A stretch of DNA of 60,608 nt from CAZZKF01 sp964654995. Lineage in GTDB: Bacteria > Pseudomonadota > Alphaproteobacteria > CAZZKF01. The notes under the pieces were generated by a model. That model was not told the DNA's origin and did no database searches. It worked only from the letters and a program-made list of their open reading frames with translations. The stretch spans positions 1-60,608 of the forward strand of contig CAZZKF010000008.1 of the NCBI GenBank assembly GCA_964654995.1, written 5' to 3'. This document shows, one piece after another, positions 37,264 to 47,089 of the stretch. How positions within the stretch are numbered: position 1 is the stretch's first letter; every line of letters begins with the position of its first letter. Made by a program: the position numbers and the translations under genes.

Positions 37264-39675
37264 CTAGGTGCCGAGCAGGCCCGCCACCAGGTCGGAGCCG
37301 AGGAAGCGCTCGAACTCGCATGCCGGCATCGGCCTGGCGAAGTAGAAGCCCTGGGCCTCGTCGCAGCGCAGCGATTTGAGGAACTCAAGCTCGGCCCTGT
37401 CCTCGACCCCTTCGGCCACGACCCGCAGCCCGAGGCTGTGGCCAAGCCGGATGATCGCCTCGACGATGCGGGCGTTTTCCTCGTCGTCGGTGATGTTGGT
37501 GACGAACGAGCGGTCGATTTTCAGCTTGGCGACCGGAAACGCCTTGAGATAGGCCATCGATGAATAGCCGGTGCCGAAGTCGTCGATGGCGAGGCGAATG
37601 CCGAGCTTTTCGAGCTCGGCCAGGGCCTCGCCGATGGTGCGGGCGTCGAGGAACGAGCCTTCGGTGATTTCCAGCTCCAGGCGCGAGGCCGGAAAACCGG
37701 TGGCCTCCAGGGCCTGGACAATGGCCTGGGTGAAGGTTTCGCTGCGGAAATGGACCGGCGAGACGTTGACCGAAAGGGTAAAGCCTTCGGGGCCGCGCTC
37801 GACCCAGGCGCGGGCATCGGCGCAGGCGGTCTGCAACATCCATTCGCTGAACGGCTCGATCAGGCGGGTGCTTTCGGCCACCGGGATGAAGGCGCCCGGC
37901 GGCACCCAGCCGTGCTCCGGGTGCGGCCAGCGGGCCAGCGCCTCGACGCCGACCGCGTCGCCACGCACCAGATCGATCAGCGGCTGATAGTGCAGCTCGA
38001 ACTGGCCGAGCTCGAGGCCGACGCGGATCTCGTTGGCCATGCGCTGGCGGTCGCGCAATTCGCGCTGCATGCTGCGGTCGTAGAGCCGGAAGCTGTTCTT
38101 GCCCTCGCTCTTGGCCCGGTAGAGGGCCAGATCGGCATTGCTGAGAAGCTGGTCGACATCGCCGGAATCATTGGGATAGACGGTAATGCCCATGCTCGCC
38201 GTGAGCTGGATCTGCTGCTCGTCGAGGTCGATCGGCTGACGGATGCGCTCGAGGATTTTCCGGGCCATCACCGGGGCGCCGTCGAAACTGTTGTGGTTGG
38301 TGCCGATGATCGCGAATTCATCGCTGCCGAGGCGGGCGATGACGTCGGTCTTGCGCACCGTCGCGGCAAGCCGGTGGGCCAGCGCACCGAGCGCGGCATC
38401 GCCCGCCGGGTGGCCGAAATTGTCGTTGACGTTCTTGAAGTCGTCGATGTCGAGAACCATCAGCGCCACCACCGTGCCGTTGCGCTGGGCGTGCGCCACG
38501 GCCTCGCCCAGCAGCTTGCGGAACAGGGTCCGGTTGGGCAGGCCGGTGAGGCGGTCGTGATGCGCCATGTAGCGGATGTTCTCGATCGCCCGCTTGCGCT
38601 CGGTGATGTCGGTGTGGGTGATGATGACGCCGCCATCGGGCATGGCGTGGGCCTGGACCTCGATATCGCGGCCGTCCGCCAGATGGGTTTCCACCTGTTG
38701 CGGCTTGCCCTGCTGGGCAAGGCGGGCGAGGCGCAGCCGGTGGGCGATCAGGTCTTCCGGCTTGCCGGGCCCGAAGTCGCCGCGCTCGGCCTTGATGGCG
38801 ATGAGATCGCGCAACGGGCAGCCGGCTTCGATGAAATGTTCGGGTACCGCCATCAGATCGACATAGGCGCGGTTCCAGCCGATCAGGCGCAGATCCTGGT
38901 CATAGACGCTGACGCCCTGAACGATGTTGTCGAGAACCGCCTGCAGGAAGTCGCTCTTGCCCTTCAGCTCATCGTTGCTGCGGGTGATGGTCCGCGCCAG
39001 CGCCGTGTTGCGGTGGCGCAGGAGGATGGCGCGGCGGATTATCTTCTGAACGTTGAACGCCAGCCGGATGAGCACGCCGAGAGACAGCAACAGGCCTCCG
39101 CCCATCAGGGTCTCGACAAAACCGCCGGCGCGCAGGAAGCTGACCGCCATCGGGATGACCACCGGCACCAGAAAGGCGATCACCGCCGGCAGATAGGTGG
39201 CCGACGCGGTGATCGCGCCGATGATCACGCCGGTCAGAACCAGCAGCAGCAGGGTGCTTTGCACCGAGGCTTCGGTGAGCGGCAGCATGATGACGGCGCT
39301 GCCCCAGATGATGCCGGTCGCCGCCATGCCGACAACCACGTAGCGGCTCCAGCGGGCCGGATCGTCGTGGCCATGGCGGCCAAGCCCGCGGTAGCGCAGA
39401 ACCAGAAGGGCGCGGCAGGCGACCGTCAGGACCAGGGCGCTGAACCAGATCAGTATCCGGGCATGCGAAGCTCTGTCCCAGTGCGCCAGCACGACCGCCA
39501 GACCGAGCGCCACGTTGGCCAGCAGGGAGAGCGTCTGATTGCGGTAGAGAAGCTTGGTCTGCTCGTGAAGCAACAGGCGCCGGCTTGTCGAGCGGTCGAC
39601 CGACACGGCCTTTTCAGCCGCCGGACGCGGCCCGGATTTGTGACTGACGCCTTGCTGAAAACCGGTTTTGGCCAT
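37264..39675 (-). CDS. PAS-GGDEF-EAL cyclic-di-GMP protein with membrane segments
   Basis: An 803-residue protein. An N-terminal membrane module (about five segments, roughly residues 40-180) is followed by a PAS-like domain (SVYDQDLRLIGWNRAYVDLM, about 230-340). The GGDEF domain carries RLGSDEF where the canonical text is GGDEF. An intact EAL domain has VEALARW, DDFGTGYSS, KIDRSF and AEGVE. The GSDEF change makes cyclase activity uncertain, while the EAL half looks fully active, so it may chiefly degrade c-di-GMP. A TTAA-N7-CTAA (CtrA-like) site lies upstream. The ATG at 39675 is selected; ATG at 39738 is also possible. Confidence 0.9.
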   Translation of the reverse strand: MAKTGFQQGVSHKSGPRPAAEKAVSVDRSTSRRLLLHEQTKLLYRNQTLSLLANVALGLAVVLAHWDRASHARILIWFSALVLTVACRALLVLRYRGLGRHGHDDPARWSRYVVVGMAATGIIWGSAVIMLPLTEASVQSTLLLLVLTGVIIGAITASATYLPAVIAFLVPVVIPMAVSFLRAGGFVETLMGGGLLLSLGVLIRLAFNVQKIIRRAILLRHRNTALARTITRSNDELKGKSDFLQAVLDNIVQGVSVYDQDLRLIGWNRAYVDLMAVPEHFIEAGCPLRDLIAIKAERGDFGPGKPEDLIAHRLRLARLAQQGKPQQVETHLADGRDIEVQAHAMPDGGVIITHTDITERKRAIENIRYMAHHDRLTGLPNRTLFRKLLGEAVAHAQRNGTVVALMVLDIDDFKNVNDNFGHPAGDAALGALAHRLAATVRKTDVIARLGSDEFAIIGTNHNSFDGAPVMARKILERIRQPIDLDEQQIQLTASMGITVYPNDSGDVDQLLSNADLALYRAKSEGKNSFRLYDRSMQRELRDRQRMANEIRVGLELGQFELHYQPLIDLVRGDAVGVEALARWPHPEHGWVPPGAFIPVAESTRLIEPFSEWMLQTACADARAWVERGPEGFTLSVNVSPVHFRSETFTQAIVQALEATGFPASRLELEITEGSFLDARTIGEALAELEKLGIRLAIDDFGTGYSSMAYLKAFPVAKLKIDRSFVTNITDDEENARIVEAIIRLGHSLGLRVVAEGVEDRAELEFLKSLRCDEAQGFYFARPMPACEFERFLGSDLVAGLLGT

Positions 39676-39753
39676 GACCCCGCGGACTTCCGACGACGAA
39701 AAGAGCGGGCGACCGAAAACCGGGGCCCGGGGGACCATGATCAAAAAGGCCGG

Positions 39754-39768
39754 TTAGCAATTGATTAA
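39754..39768. promoter_or_regulatory. Candidate CtrA-like site upstream of the GGDEF-EAL gene
   Basis: On the minus strand TTAATCAATTGCTAA matches TTAA-N7-TTAA with one mismatch. It is 80-95 bp upstream of the chosen start. A single such match is only suggestive. Confidence 0.35.
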
Positions 39769-39811
39769 GACCGCGGATCACGAAGCCGCGAGACGATTTC
39801 CGGACGACAGA

Positions 39812-39837
39812 AACCGTCAGCTCGAACCGTCAGCTCG
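39812..39837. repeat. 13-bp tandem duplication across the uppP stop codon
   Basis: AACCGTCAGCTCG occurs twice in direct succession. The uppP stop (TCA at 39830-39832 on the plus strand) lies in the second copy and the first copy repeats the same stop downstream, so the protein is unaffected. Confidence 0.7.
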
Positions 39838-40645
39838 CCGCCAGCCACAACAGCCCGACACCGAGTGCGACGCGATAGACCACGAAGGGGGTGAAATCGG
39901 CGCGCCGGAGCCAGCGCATCAACAGGGCAATCGCCGCCCAGGCGGTGACGAAGGCAAGGCCGGCGGAGAGCAGGGCATCGAGCCCGAAGGCCCAGTCGCC
40001 GCGCTCATAGATCTCGACGCCGGAGAGGGTTCCCGCCGCGGCGATCGTCGGAATCGACAGCAGCATCGAGAAATGCGCCGATTCGGCCCGGGTAAATCCG
40101 AGAAAGCGAGCCGCCGTCATGGTGATGCCCGAGCGGCTGGTGCCGGGGATGAGCGCCAGCGCCTGGGCCAGGCCGATGAGCGCTGCCGCGCGCAGCCCGA
40201 GGTCGCCAATCCGGCGCTCCGTCGCACCGATGCGATCGGCGGCATAGAGCACGATGCCGAACAGAATGCTGGCCCAGGCGATCACCCGCATGTCGCGCAG
40301 GGCGGCACTGGCGCCAGTGAGATCGAGGATGAGGCCGACCACCACCACCGGGATGGTCGCCAGCACCAACAACCCGGCCAGCCGCTGGCCGAAGCGTTCG
40401 TCTTCGCTGCGCACCGGCCGGCCGCACCAGGCCAGGGCACCGCGCAGCATGAGCGCAACATCGCGGCGAAAGTAGGCGATCACGGCAAACAGGGTGCCGA
40501 CATGAACCGCAACATCGATCAGCGGCCCCTGGTCCGGCCAGTCGGTCAGCGCCGGTACCAGGATCAGATGCGCCGAGGAACTGATCGGCAGGAACTCGGT
40601 GATCCCCTGGATGAGCGCAAGGGTGATGATGTGCAGAAGACTCAT
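39830..40645 (-). CDS. uppP: Undecaprenyl-diphosphatase
   Basis: A 271-residue inner-membrane enzyme that dephosphorylates undecaprenyl diphosphate so the lipid carrier can be reused for peptidoglycan synthesis. The family motifs are present: IQGITEFLPISSSAHLIL near the N-terminus and LIPGTSRSGITMTAARFLG in the middle, with about eight hydrophobic segments. The ATG at 40645 begins directly at the first motif-bearing helix. It is on the minus strand, divergent from gltD. Confidence 0.94.
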   Translation of the reverse strand: MSLLHIITLALIQGITEFLPISSSAHLILVPALTDWPDQGPLIDVAVHVGTLFAVIAYFRRDVALMLRGALAWCGRPVRSEDERFGQRLAGLLVLATIPVVVVGLILDLTGASAALRDMRVIAWASILFGIVLYAADRIGATERRIGDLGLRAAALIGLAQALALIPGTSRSGITMTAARFLGFTRAESAHFSMLLSIPTIAAAGTLSGVEIYERGDWAFGLDALLSAGLAFVTAWAAIALLMRWLRRADFTPFVVYRVALGVGLLWLAAS

Positions 40646-41014
40646 GGCAAGGCGCCCCACCCGACGTGACCGGCCGCCACCGGCCCCGCGGCTTATAGCA
40701 CCAAAGCCGGGTTTCACCAAAGCCGGATCCCGGCGCGGCCGACCTGTCGGCGCGTGACCGCCAAGCCCCCGATACTGCCGGCCACGGCGCGGATTTCTGC
40801 ACACAAAATAGTTAATAGTCCTTGTTTGAGACTATTTTCTACAGAAAATAAGCGGAAAAACTCAATTCACCCCCTGTTAACCAATCTTCGCTAAAATAAT
40901 AGACAGGTATGTTGACCCATTAACAATTTTTTGCTCGCTTATCGGGGCTTGCGACGCTATACTGCCCGCCGGTCCCGAAAATCGACGTATGCGTTCGCAT
41001 GGGAGCCTGAGCCC
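40646..41014. other. Divergent intergenic region upstream of gltDB
   Basis: About 369 bp. The first 155 bp (near uppP) are GC-rich. From 40800 to 40935 the sequence is A/T-rich and holds paired palindromes and several TTAAC sequences (GTTAACCAATC, CATTAACAATT). TATACT at 40958-40963 is a plausible -10 box. No coding gene was seen. Confidence 0.6.
40814..40850. promoter_or_regulatory. Two overlapping palindromes upstream of gltD
   Basis: AATAGTC-N9-GACTATT (40814-40836) overlaps an 18-bp perfect palindrome, TATTTTCT-AC-AGAAAATA (40833-40850). They lie 165-200 bp upstream of gltD and about 170-205 bp upstream of uppP, so they could serve either gene as operators. The regulator is unknown. Confidence 0.45.
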
Positions 41015-42454
41015 GTGGCCCAGACAATGCTGAAATTTGTGAAAATCGGCATGAAGATGCCGGAAAAACGGGACGCAGAGGTCCGGGTTTCCGATTTCGA
41101 CGAGATTTATCAGGCCTTCAAGCCCGACGAGGCACGCCGCCAGGCGGCCCGCTGCTCGCAGTGCGGCATTCCCTATTGCCAGCTTCATTGCCCGTTGCAG
41201 AACAACATCCCCGACTGGTTGAAACTGGCCGCCGAGGACCGCATCGAAGAGGCCTACGAGCTCGCCCAGGCGACCAACACCTTCCCCGAGATCTGCGGCC
41301 GCATCTGCCCCCAGGACCGATTGTGCGAAGGCAACTGCGTGCTGGAAAAGGACTTTTCCGCCGTCACCATCGGCGCCGTCGAGCGCTACATCACCGATAC
41401 CGCCTGGGATCGCGGGCTGGTGAAACCGATCCGGCCGCTCACCACACGCGGGCGTTCCATCGGCATCATCGGCGCCGGCCCCGGCGGCCTGGCGGCGGCC
41501 GAGATGCTGCGCCGCTGGGGCTACGACGTCGATGTCTACGACCGCTACGACCGGATGGGCGGCCTGCTGGTCTACGGCATTCCCAACTTCAAGCTGGAAA
41601 AGCACATCGTCCAGCGCCGCGTCGATCACCTGGCCGAGGGCGGCATCGTCTTCCATCCCGGCTTCGAGGTCGGGCGCGACGCCTCGCTCGACGATCTGCG
41701 CCAGCGCCACGACTGCCTGCTGATCGCCACCGGCGTCTACAAGAGCCGCGAGATTCAGGTGCCCGGCGTCGGCCTCGACAACATCTTTCCGGCGCTCACC
41801 TATCTGATCGCCTCCAACCGCCAGGGGCTGGGCGAGCGGGTGCCCGAATTCGAGGACGGCACGCTGAATGCGCACGGCAAGCACGTGGTGGTGATCGGCG
41901 GCGGCGATACCGCCATGGACTGCGTGCGCACCGCCGTGCGCCAGGGGGCGAAAAGCGTGCGCTGCCTTTACCGGCGCGACCGCGACAACATGCCGGGCTC
42001 GATGCGCGAGGTTCAGCATGCCGAGGAGGAAGGCGTCGAGTTCGTCTGGCTGGCCGCCCCGCAGGCCTTTCTCGGCGACGGCAAGGTCGAGGCGGTGCGC
42101 GCCGTGCGCATGCGACTGGGTCCCGCCGATTCCTCGGGCCGCCGCCAGCCGGAAGCGATCGAGGGCTCGAGCTTCAAGCTCGAGGCCGACATGGTGATCA
42201 AGGCCCTCGGCTTCGACCCCGAGGACCTGCCCACCCTGTTCGGCGCGCCCGAGCTTCAGGTCACCCGCTGGGGCACCATCCGGGTCGATTTCCGCACCAT
42301 GATGACCAATCTCGACGGGGTGTTCGCCGCCGGCGACATCATCCGCGGCGCCTCGCTGGTGGTCTGGGCGATCCGCGACGGCCGCGATGCGGCGGCCGCC
42401 ATTCACCGCTACTTGAAGGCGCGGGCCGGCGGCCTGCGCCGCAAGGCCGGCTAG
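41015..42454 (+). CDS. gltD: Glutamate synthase small subunit
   Basis: A 479-residue flavoprotein that takes electrons from NADPH and passes them to the large subunit for glutamate synthesis. The N-terminal iron-sulfur region has CSQCGIPYCQLHCPLQNN and CGRICPQDRLCEGNC. The FAD site is IGIIGAGPGGLAAAEMLRRW and the NADPH site is HVVVIGGGDTAMDCVRTA. The start is GTG at 41015 (reads VAQTMLKFV), with GGGAGC upstream; ATG at 41027 would remove four residues. The gltD-first order is like Azospirillum. Confidence 0.94.
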   Translation: MAQTMLKFVKIGMKMPEKRDAEVRVSDFDEIYQAFKPDEARRQAARCSQCGIPYCQLHCPLQNNIPDWLKLAAEDRIEEAYELAQATNTFPEICGRICPQDRLCEGNCVLEKDFSAVTIGAVERYITDTAWDRGLVKPIRPLTTRGRSIGIIGAGPGGLAAAEMLRRWGYDVDVYDRYDRMGGLLVYGIPNFKLEKHIVQRRVDHLAEGGIVFHPGFEVGRDASLDDLRQRHDCLLIATGVYKSREIQVPGVGLDNIFPALTYLIASNRQGLGERVPEFEDGTLNAHGKHVVVIGGGDTAMDCVRTAVRQGAKSVRCLYRRDRDNMPGSMREVQHAEEEGVEFVWLAAPQAFLGDGKVEAVRAVRMRLGPADSSGRRQPEAIEGSSFKLEADMVIKALGFDPEDLPTLFGAPELQVTRWGTIRVDFRTMMTNLDGVFAAGDIIRGASLVVWAIRDGRDAAAAIHRYLKARAGGLRRKAG

Positions 42455-42474
42455 CAGATGAGACGGGGCCAGCG

Positions 42475-45400
42475 ATGACAGAAACTCCGGCACCGCCGAC
42501 CGGGCAGGATCAGGTGCGCCGCTGGCAGGAAGCGGCGCAGCATCTGGCGCGCCACGGCCTCTATGATCCGGCGCATGAGCACGAAAGCTGCGGCGTCGGC
42601 CTGATCGCGGCGATCGACGGCAAGCCCCGGCGCGAGGTGGTCACCGCCGGCATCGAGGCCCTGAAGTCGGTCTGGCACCGCGGCGCCGTCGATGCCGACG
42701 GCAAGACCGGGGACGGCGCCGGCATCCACCTCGAGATTCCCCAGGCGTTCTTCAAGGAGCACGTGCGGATGACCGGCCACGAGCCGGTTGCCGGGCGGCT
42801 TGCGGTCGGCATGGTGTTCCTGCCGCGCACCGACTTCGCGGCCCAGGAGACCTGCCGGACCATCGTCGAATCCGAAATCCTCAAGTTCGGTTACTACATC
42901 TACGGCTGGCGCCAGGTGCCGGTGGACATTTCGGTGATGGGCGAGAAGGCCAATGCGACGCGGCCCGAGATCGAACAGATCATGATCGCCAACATCCGCG
43001 GCGTCGATGACGAAACCTTCGAGCGCGAGCTCTACATCATCCGCCGGCGCATCGAGAAGCAGGTGGCGGCCGAGCTGATCACCGATTTCTACATCTGTTC
43101 GCTGTCGTGCCGCTCGGTGATCTACAAGGGCATGTTCCTGGCCGAGCATCTGTCGCGCTTCTACCCGGATTTGCGGGATTCGCGCTTTATCTCGACCTTT
43201 GCCATCTATCACCAGCGCTATTCGACCAACACCTTCCCGACCTGGCGGCTCGCCCAGCCGTTCCGGATGCTCGCCCATAATGGCGAGATCAACACCATCC
43301 GCGGCAATCAGAACTGGATGAAGAGCCACGAGATCCGCATGGCCTCGCTGGCCTTTCGCGATCACTCGGAAGACATCAAGCCGATCATCCAGTCGGGCAG
43401 TTCGGACTCGGCGGCGCTGGACGCGGTGTTCGAGGTGCTGGTGCGCGCCGGGCGTGCGGCGCCGCTGGTCAAGAACCTGCTGATCCCCGAGGCCTGGTCG
43501 AAAAGCACCACCATGCCCGACGACCAGCGCGCCATGTACGCCTACGTCAGCTCGGTGATGGAGCCCTGGGACGGGCCGGCGGCGATTGCCGCCACCGACG
43601 GCCGCTGGGTGATCGCCGGCATGGACCGCAACGGTCTGCGCCCGATGCGCTTTTCGATCACCCGCGACGGCCTGCTGATCGTCGGATCGGAAACCGGCAT
43701 GGTGCTGCTGCCGGAATCCGACATTGTCGAGAAAGGCCGGGTGGGACCCGGCCAGACCATCGGCGTCGACCTCCACGAAGGCCGCTTCTATCACGACCGC
43801 GAACTCAAAGCGGTGCTGGCCGCCGAGCGCCCCTATGAGGAGTGGATCCGCAATTTCGACACCTTCGATCATCTGGTCGACAGGGAAGCGCCCGAGCCGG
43901 TGGCCTTTACCGGCGAGGAATTGCGCCTGCGCCAGATTGCCGCCGGCTTTACCGTCGAGGAGATGGAGCAGATCCTCCACCCCCTGGCCGGCGACGGCCG
44001 CGAGGCGATCGGCTCGATGGGCGACGATACGCCGCTCGCCGTGCTGTCGGAGAAATACCGCAATCTGTCGCACTTCTTCCGCCAGAATTTCAGCCAGGTG
44101 ACCAATCCGCCGATCGATCCGTTGCGCGAGCACCGGGTGATGAGCCTCAATACCCGCTTCGGCAATTTCGGCAATGTGCTGGACCAGGAAAGCAATTACG
44201 AAAACGTGCTGGTGCTGGACTCGCCGGTGCTGACCAACAAGGAATACCGCACGCTCAGGGATCATTTCGGCGAGCTGGCCTGCGACATCGACTGCACCTT
44301 CGAGGTGGCGGCCGGCCCCGACGGCCTCAGGGAGGCGCTCAACCGCATCCGCGCCGAGGCCGAGGACGCGGTGCGGGCCGGCCACAGCCACATCTTTCTC
44401 ACCGACGAGAACATCTCGGAGAGCCGCGCCGCGGTGCCGATGATCCTCGCGGCCGGTGGCGTCCATTCGCATCTGGTGCGTGAGGGCCTGCGCACCTTCG
44501 CATCCGTCAACGTGCGCAGCGCCGAGTGCCTGGATCCCCACTATTTCGCGGTGCTCATCGGCGTCGGCGCGACCACCGTGAATGCGTACCTGGTGCTCGA
44601 CTGCATTGCCGAGCGCCACCGCCGCGGCCTGTTCGGCGACGCCACGCTCGAAGACTGCATCAACCGCTACCGCCACGCCATCAACCAGGGCTTGCTCAAG
44701 ATCATGTCGAAGATGGGCATTTCGGTGATCAGCTCGTACCGCGGCGCCTACAATTTCGAGGCCCTGGGCCTGAGCCGGGCGCTGGTTGCCGAGTTCTTCC
44801 CCGGCATGCCGTCGCGGATCTCCGGGATCGGCCTGTTGGGCGTCCAGAAGAAAGTGCTGGAGCAGCACGCCCGCGCCTATGGCGAGGATTTGCCGGCGCT
44901 GCCCATCGGCGGCCTTTACAAGTTCCGGCGCGGCGGCGAGGTCCATTCCTTCGAGGGCACGCTGATCCACATGCTGCAGGCGGCGGTGGCCCATGATTCC
45001 TACTCCCAGTATCTGAAGTATTCCCAGGCGCTCACCGAGCTGCCGCCGGTCAATCTGCGCGATCTGCTCGACTTCAGGACGGCGGAGAAACCGCTGGCCG
45101 TCGACGAGGTGGAATCGATCACCGAGCTGCGCAAGCGGTTCGTCACCCCCGGCATGTCGCTGGGCGCTCTGTCGCCGGAGGCCCATGAGACCCTGACCAT
45201 CGCCATGAACCGGATCGGCGCCAAGTCGGATTCGGGCGAGGGCGGCGAAGGCGCCGAGCGTTACGTGCCGCGCGCCGACGGGGATAATCCCAATTCGGCG
45301 ATCAAGCAGATCGCCTCGGGGCGCTTCGGGGTCACCGCCGAATATTTGAACAACTGCACCGAGATCGAGATCAAGATCGCCCAGGGCGCCAAGCCCGGCG

Positions 45401-47028
45401 AAGGCGGCCAGCTGCCCGGCTTCAAGGTCACCGCCGAGATCGCCCGGCTGCGCCATGCGACCGAAGGCGTGACCCTGATTTCGCCGCCGCCGCACCACGA
45501 CATCTATTCGATCGAGGACCTGGCGCAACTGATCTACGACTTGAAGCAGATCAACCCGCGGGCCCGGGTCTGCGTCAAGCTGGTCTCGGCGTCGGGCATC
45601 GGGACGATTGCCGCCGGCGTCGCCAAGGCCAAGGCCGACGTGATCCTGATTTCCGGCCATTCGGGCGGCACCGGGGCGAGCCCCCAGACCAGCATCAAAT
45701 ACGCCGGCACGCCCTGGGAAATGGGCCTGGCGGAAGTCAATCAGGTGCTGACCTTGAACAACCTGCGCCACCGGGTGGTGCTGCGCGTCGACGGCGGCAT
45801 CAAGAACGGCCGCGACGTGGTGATCGCGGCGATGATGGGGGCCGAGGAATTCGGTGTCGGCACCGCCTCGCTGGTCGCCATGGGCTGCCTCTTGGTGCGC
45901 CAGTGCCATTCCAATACCTGCCCGGTGGGCATCTGCACCCAGGACGAGACGCTGCGCGCCAAGTTCACCGGCACGCCCGACAAGGTGGTCAATCTGTTCA
46001 GCTTCATCGCCGAGGAGACCCGCGAGATTCTCGCCAGCCTCGGCGCCCGCTCGCTCAACGAGATCATCGGCCGCACCGATCTGCTGGCCCAGGTCAGCCG
46101 CGGCGCCGATCACCTCGACGATCTCGATCTCAACCCGTTGCTGGCCCGGGTCGATTCCGGCGAGCATGCCCCCTATTGCTCGCTCGAAGGGCGCAACCAG
46201 GTGCCCAATTCGCTCGACGCCAAGATGGTCGAGGACGCCAAAGCGGTGTTCGATCGCGGCGAGAAGATGCAGCTCACCTACACCATCCGCAATACCGAGC
46301 GCGCCATCGGCACCCGGCTGTCCTCGCATCTGGTCCGCCGCTTCGGCACCAAGGGCCTGAACCCGGGGCACATCACCGTGCGCCTGCGCGGCTCGGCCGG
46401 GCAGTCGCTGGGCGCCTTCGCGGTTCAGGGCTTGCGCCTCGAGGTGTTCGGCGATGCCAACGATTACGTCGGCAAGGGCCTGAGCGGCGGCGACATCGTC
46501 GTCCGGCCGATGACCTCGAGCCCGCTGGAGAGCCACGCCAACACGATCATCGGCAACACGGTTCTTTACGGGGCGACCGCCGGCACCCTGTTCGCCGCCG
46601 GCCAGGCCGGCGAGCGCTTCGCGGTGCGCAATTCGGGCGCCGAGGTGGTGGTCGAGGGCTGCGGCGCCAACGGCTGCGAATACATGACCGGCGGCGTCGC
46701 CGTCATCCTCGGGCCCGTGGGCGACAATTTCGCCGCCGGCATGACCGGCGGCATGGCCTTCGTCTATGACCCGGAGGACGAGTTCGAGTGCCATGTGAAC
46801 CCGGAATCGGTGATCTGGCGCCGGGTCGAATCGGCCTATTGGGAAAATCTGCTCCACGACCTGATCGAGCGCCATGTCGCCGCCACCCAGTCGGCGTTCG
46901 CCGCCAATCTGCTCGAGGCCTGGGAGCTGGCGCTGCCGCGCTTCTGGCAGATCTGCCCCAAGGAAATGCTTGGCCGGCTGGCCTATCCGCTCTCCGACGA
47001 GGAAACGGACGAGGCCCAGCGCGCCTGA
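42475..47028 (+). CDS. gltB: Glutamate synthase large subunit
   Basis: A 1517-residue enzyme that transfers the amide of glutamine to 2-oxoglutarate. It has an N-terminal glutamine amidotransferase domain whose nucleophile is the cysteine in HESCGVGLIAAIDG near residue 40, so a short propeptide of about 39 residues should be removed. The synthase barrel includes SGHSGGTGASPQTSIKYAGT, and the 3Fe-4S region has CHSNTCPVGICTQD. The C-terminal GXGXG beta-helix follows. The ATG at 42475 lies 20 bp after gltD. Confidence 0.95.
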   Translation: MTETPAPPTGQDQVRRWQEAAQHLARHGLYDPAHEHESCGVGLIAAIDGKPRREVVTAGIEALKSVWHRGAVDADGKTGDGAGIHLEIPQAFFKEHVRMTGHEPVAGRLAVGMVFLPRTDFAAQETCRTIVESEILKFGYYIYGWRQVPVDISVMGEKANATRPEIEQIMIANIRGVDDETFERELYIIRRRIEKQVAAELITDFYICSLSCRSVIYKGMFLAEHLSRFYPDLRDSRFISTFAIYHQRYSTNTFPTWRLAQPFRMLAHNGEINTIRGNQNWMKSHEIRMASLAFRDHSEDIKPIIQSGSSDSAALDAVFEVLVRAGRAAPLVKNLLIPEAWSKSTTMPDDQRAMYAYVSSVMEPWDGPAAIAATDGRWVIAGMDRNGLRPMRFSITRDGLLIVGSETGMVLLPESDIVEKGRVGPGQTIGVDLHEGRFYHDRELKAVLAAERPYEEWIRNFDTFDHLVDREAPEPVAFTGEELRLRQIAAGFTVEEMEQILHPLAGDGREAIGSMGDDTPLAVLSEKYRNLSHFFRQNFSQVTNPPIDPLREHRVMSLNTRFGNFGNVLDQESNYENVLVLDSPVLTNKEYRTLRDHFGELACDIDCTFEVAAGPDGLREALNRIRAEAEDAVRAGHSHIFLTDENISESRAAVPMILAAGGVHSHLVREGLRTFASVNVRSAECLDPHYFAVLIGVGATTVNAYLVLDCIAERHRRGLFGDATLEDCINRYRHAINQGLLKIMSKMGISVISSYRGAYNFEALGLSRALVAEFFPGMPSRISGIGLLGVQKKVLEQHARAYGEDLPALPIGGLYKFRRGGEVHSFEGTLIHMLQAAVAHDSYSQYLKYSQALTELPPVNLRDLLDFRTAEKPLAVDEVESITELRKRFVTPGMSLGALSPEAHETLTIAMNRIGAKSDSGEGGEGAERYVPRADGDNPNSAIKQIASGRFGVTAEYLNNCTEIEIKIAQGAKPGEGGQLPGFKVTAEIARLRHATEGVTLISPPPHHDIYSIEDLAQLIYDLKQINPRARVCVKLVSASGIGTIAAGVAKAKADVILISGHSGGTGASPQTSIKYAGTPWEMGLAEVNQVLTLNNLRHRVVLRVDGGIKNGRDVVIAAMMGAEEFGVGTASLVAMGCLLVRQCHSNTCPVGICTQDETLRAKFTGTPDKVVNLFSFIAEETREILASLGARSLNEIIGRTDLLAQVSRGADHLDDLDLNPLLARVDSGEHAPYCSLEGRNQVPNSLDAKMVEDAKAVFDRGEKMQLTYTIRNTERAIGTRLSSHLVRRFGTKGLNPGHITVRLRGSAGQSLGAFAVQGLRLEVFGDANDYVGKGLSGGDIVVRPMTSSPLESHANTIIGNTVLYGATAGTLFAAGQAGERFAVRNSGAEVVVEGCGANGCEYMTGGVAVILGPVGDNFAAGMTGGMAFVYDPEDEFECHVNPESVIWRRVESAYWENLLHDLIERHVAATQSAFAANLLEAWELALPRFWQICPKEMLGRLAYPLSDEETDEAQRA

Positions 47029-47089
47029 CGCGCCATTGCCCGCACCACGGGTCTGTTCGCCTGTCAGGGCTTGGGATAGACTGCGCCCC

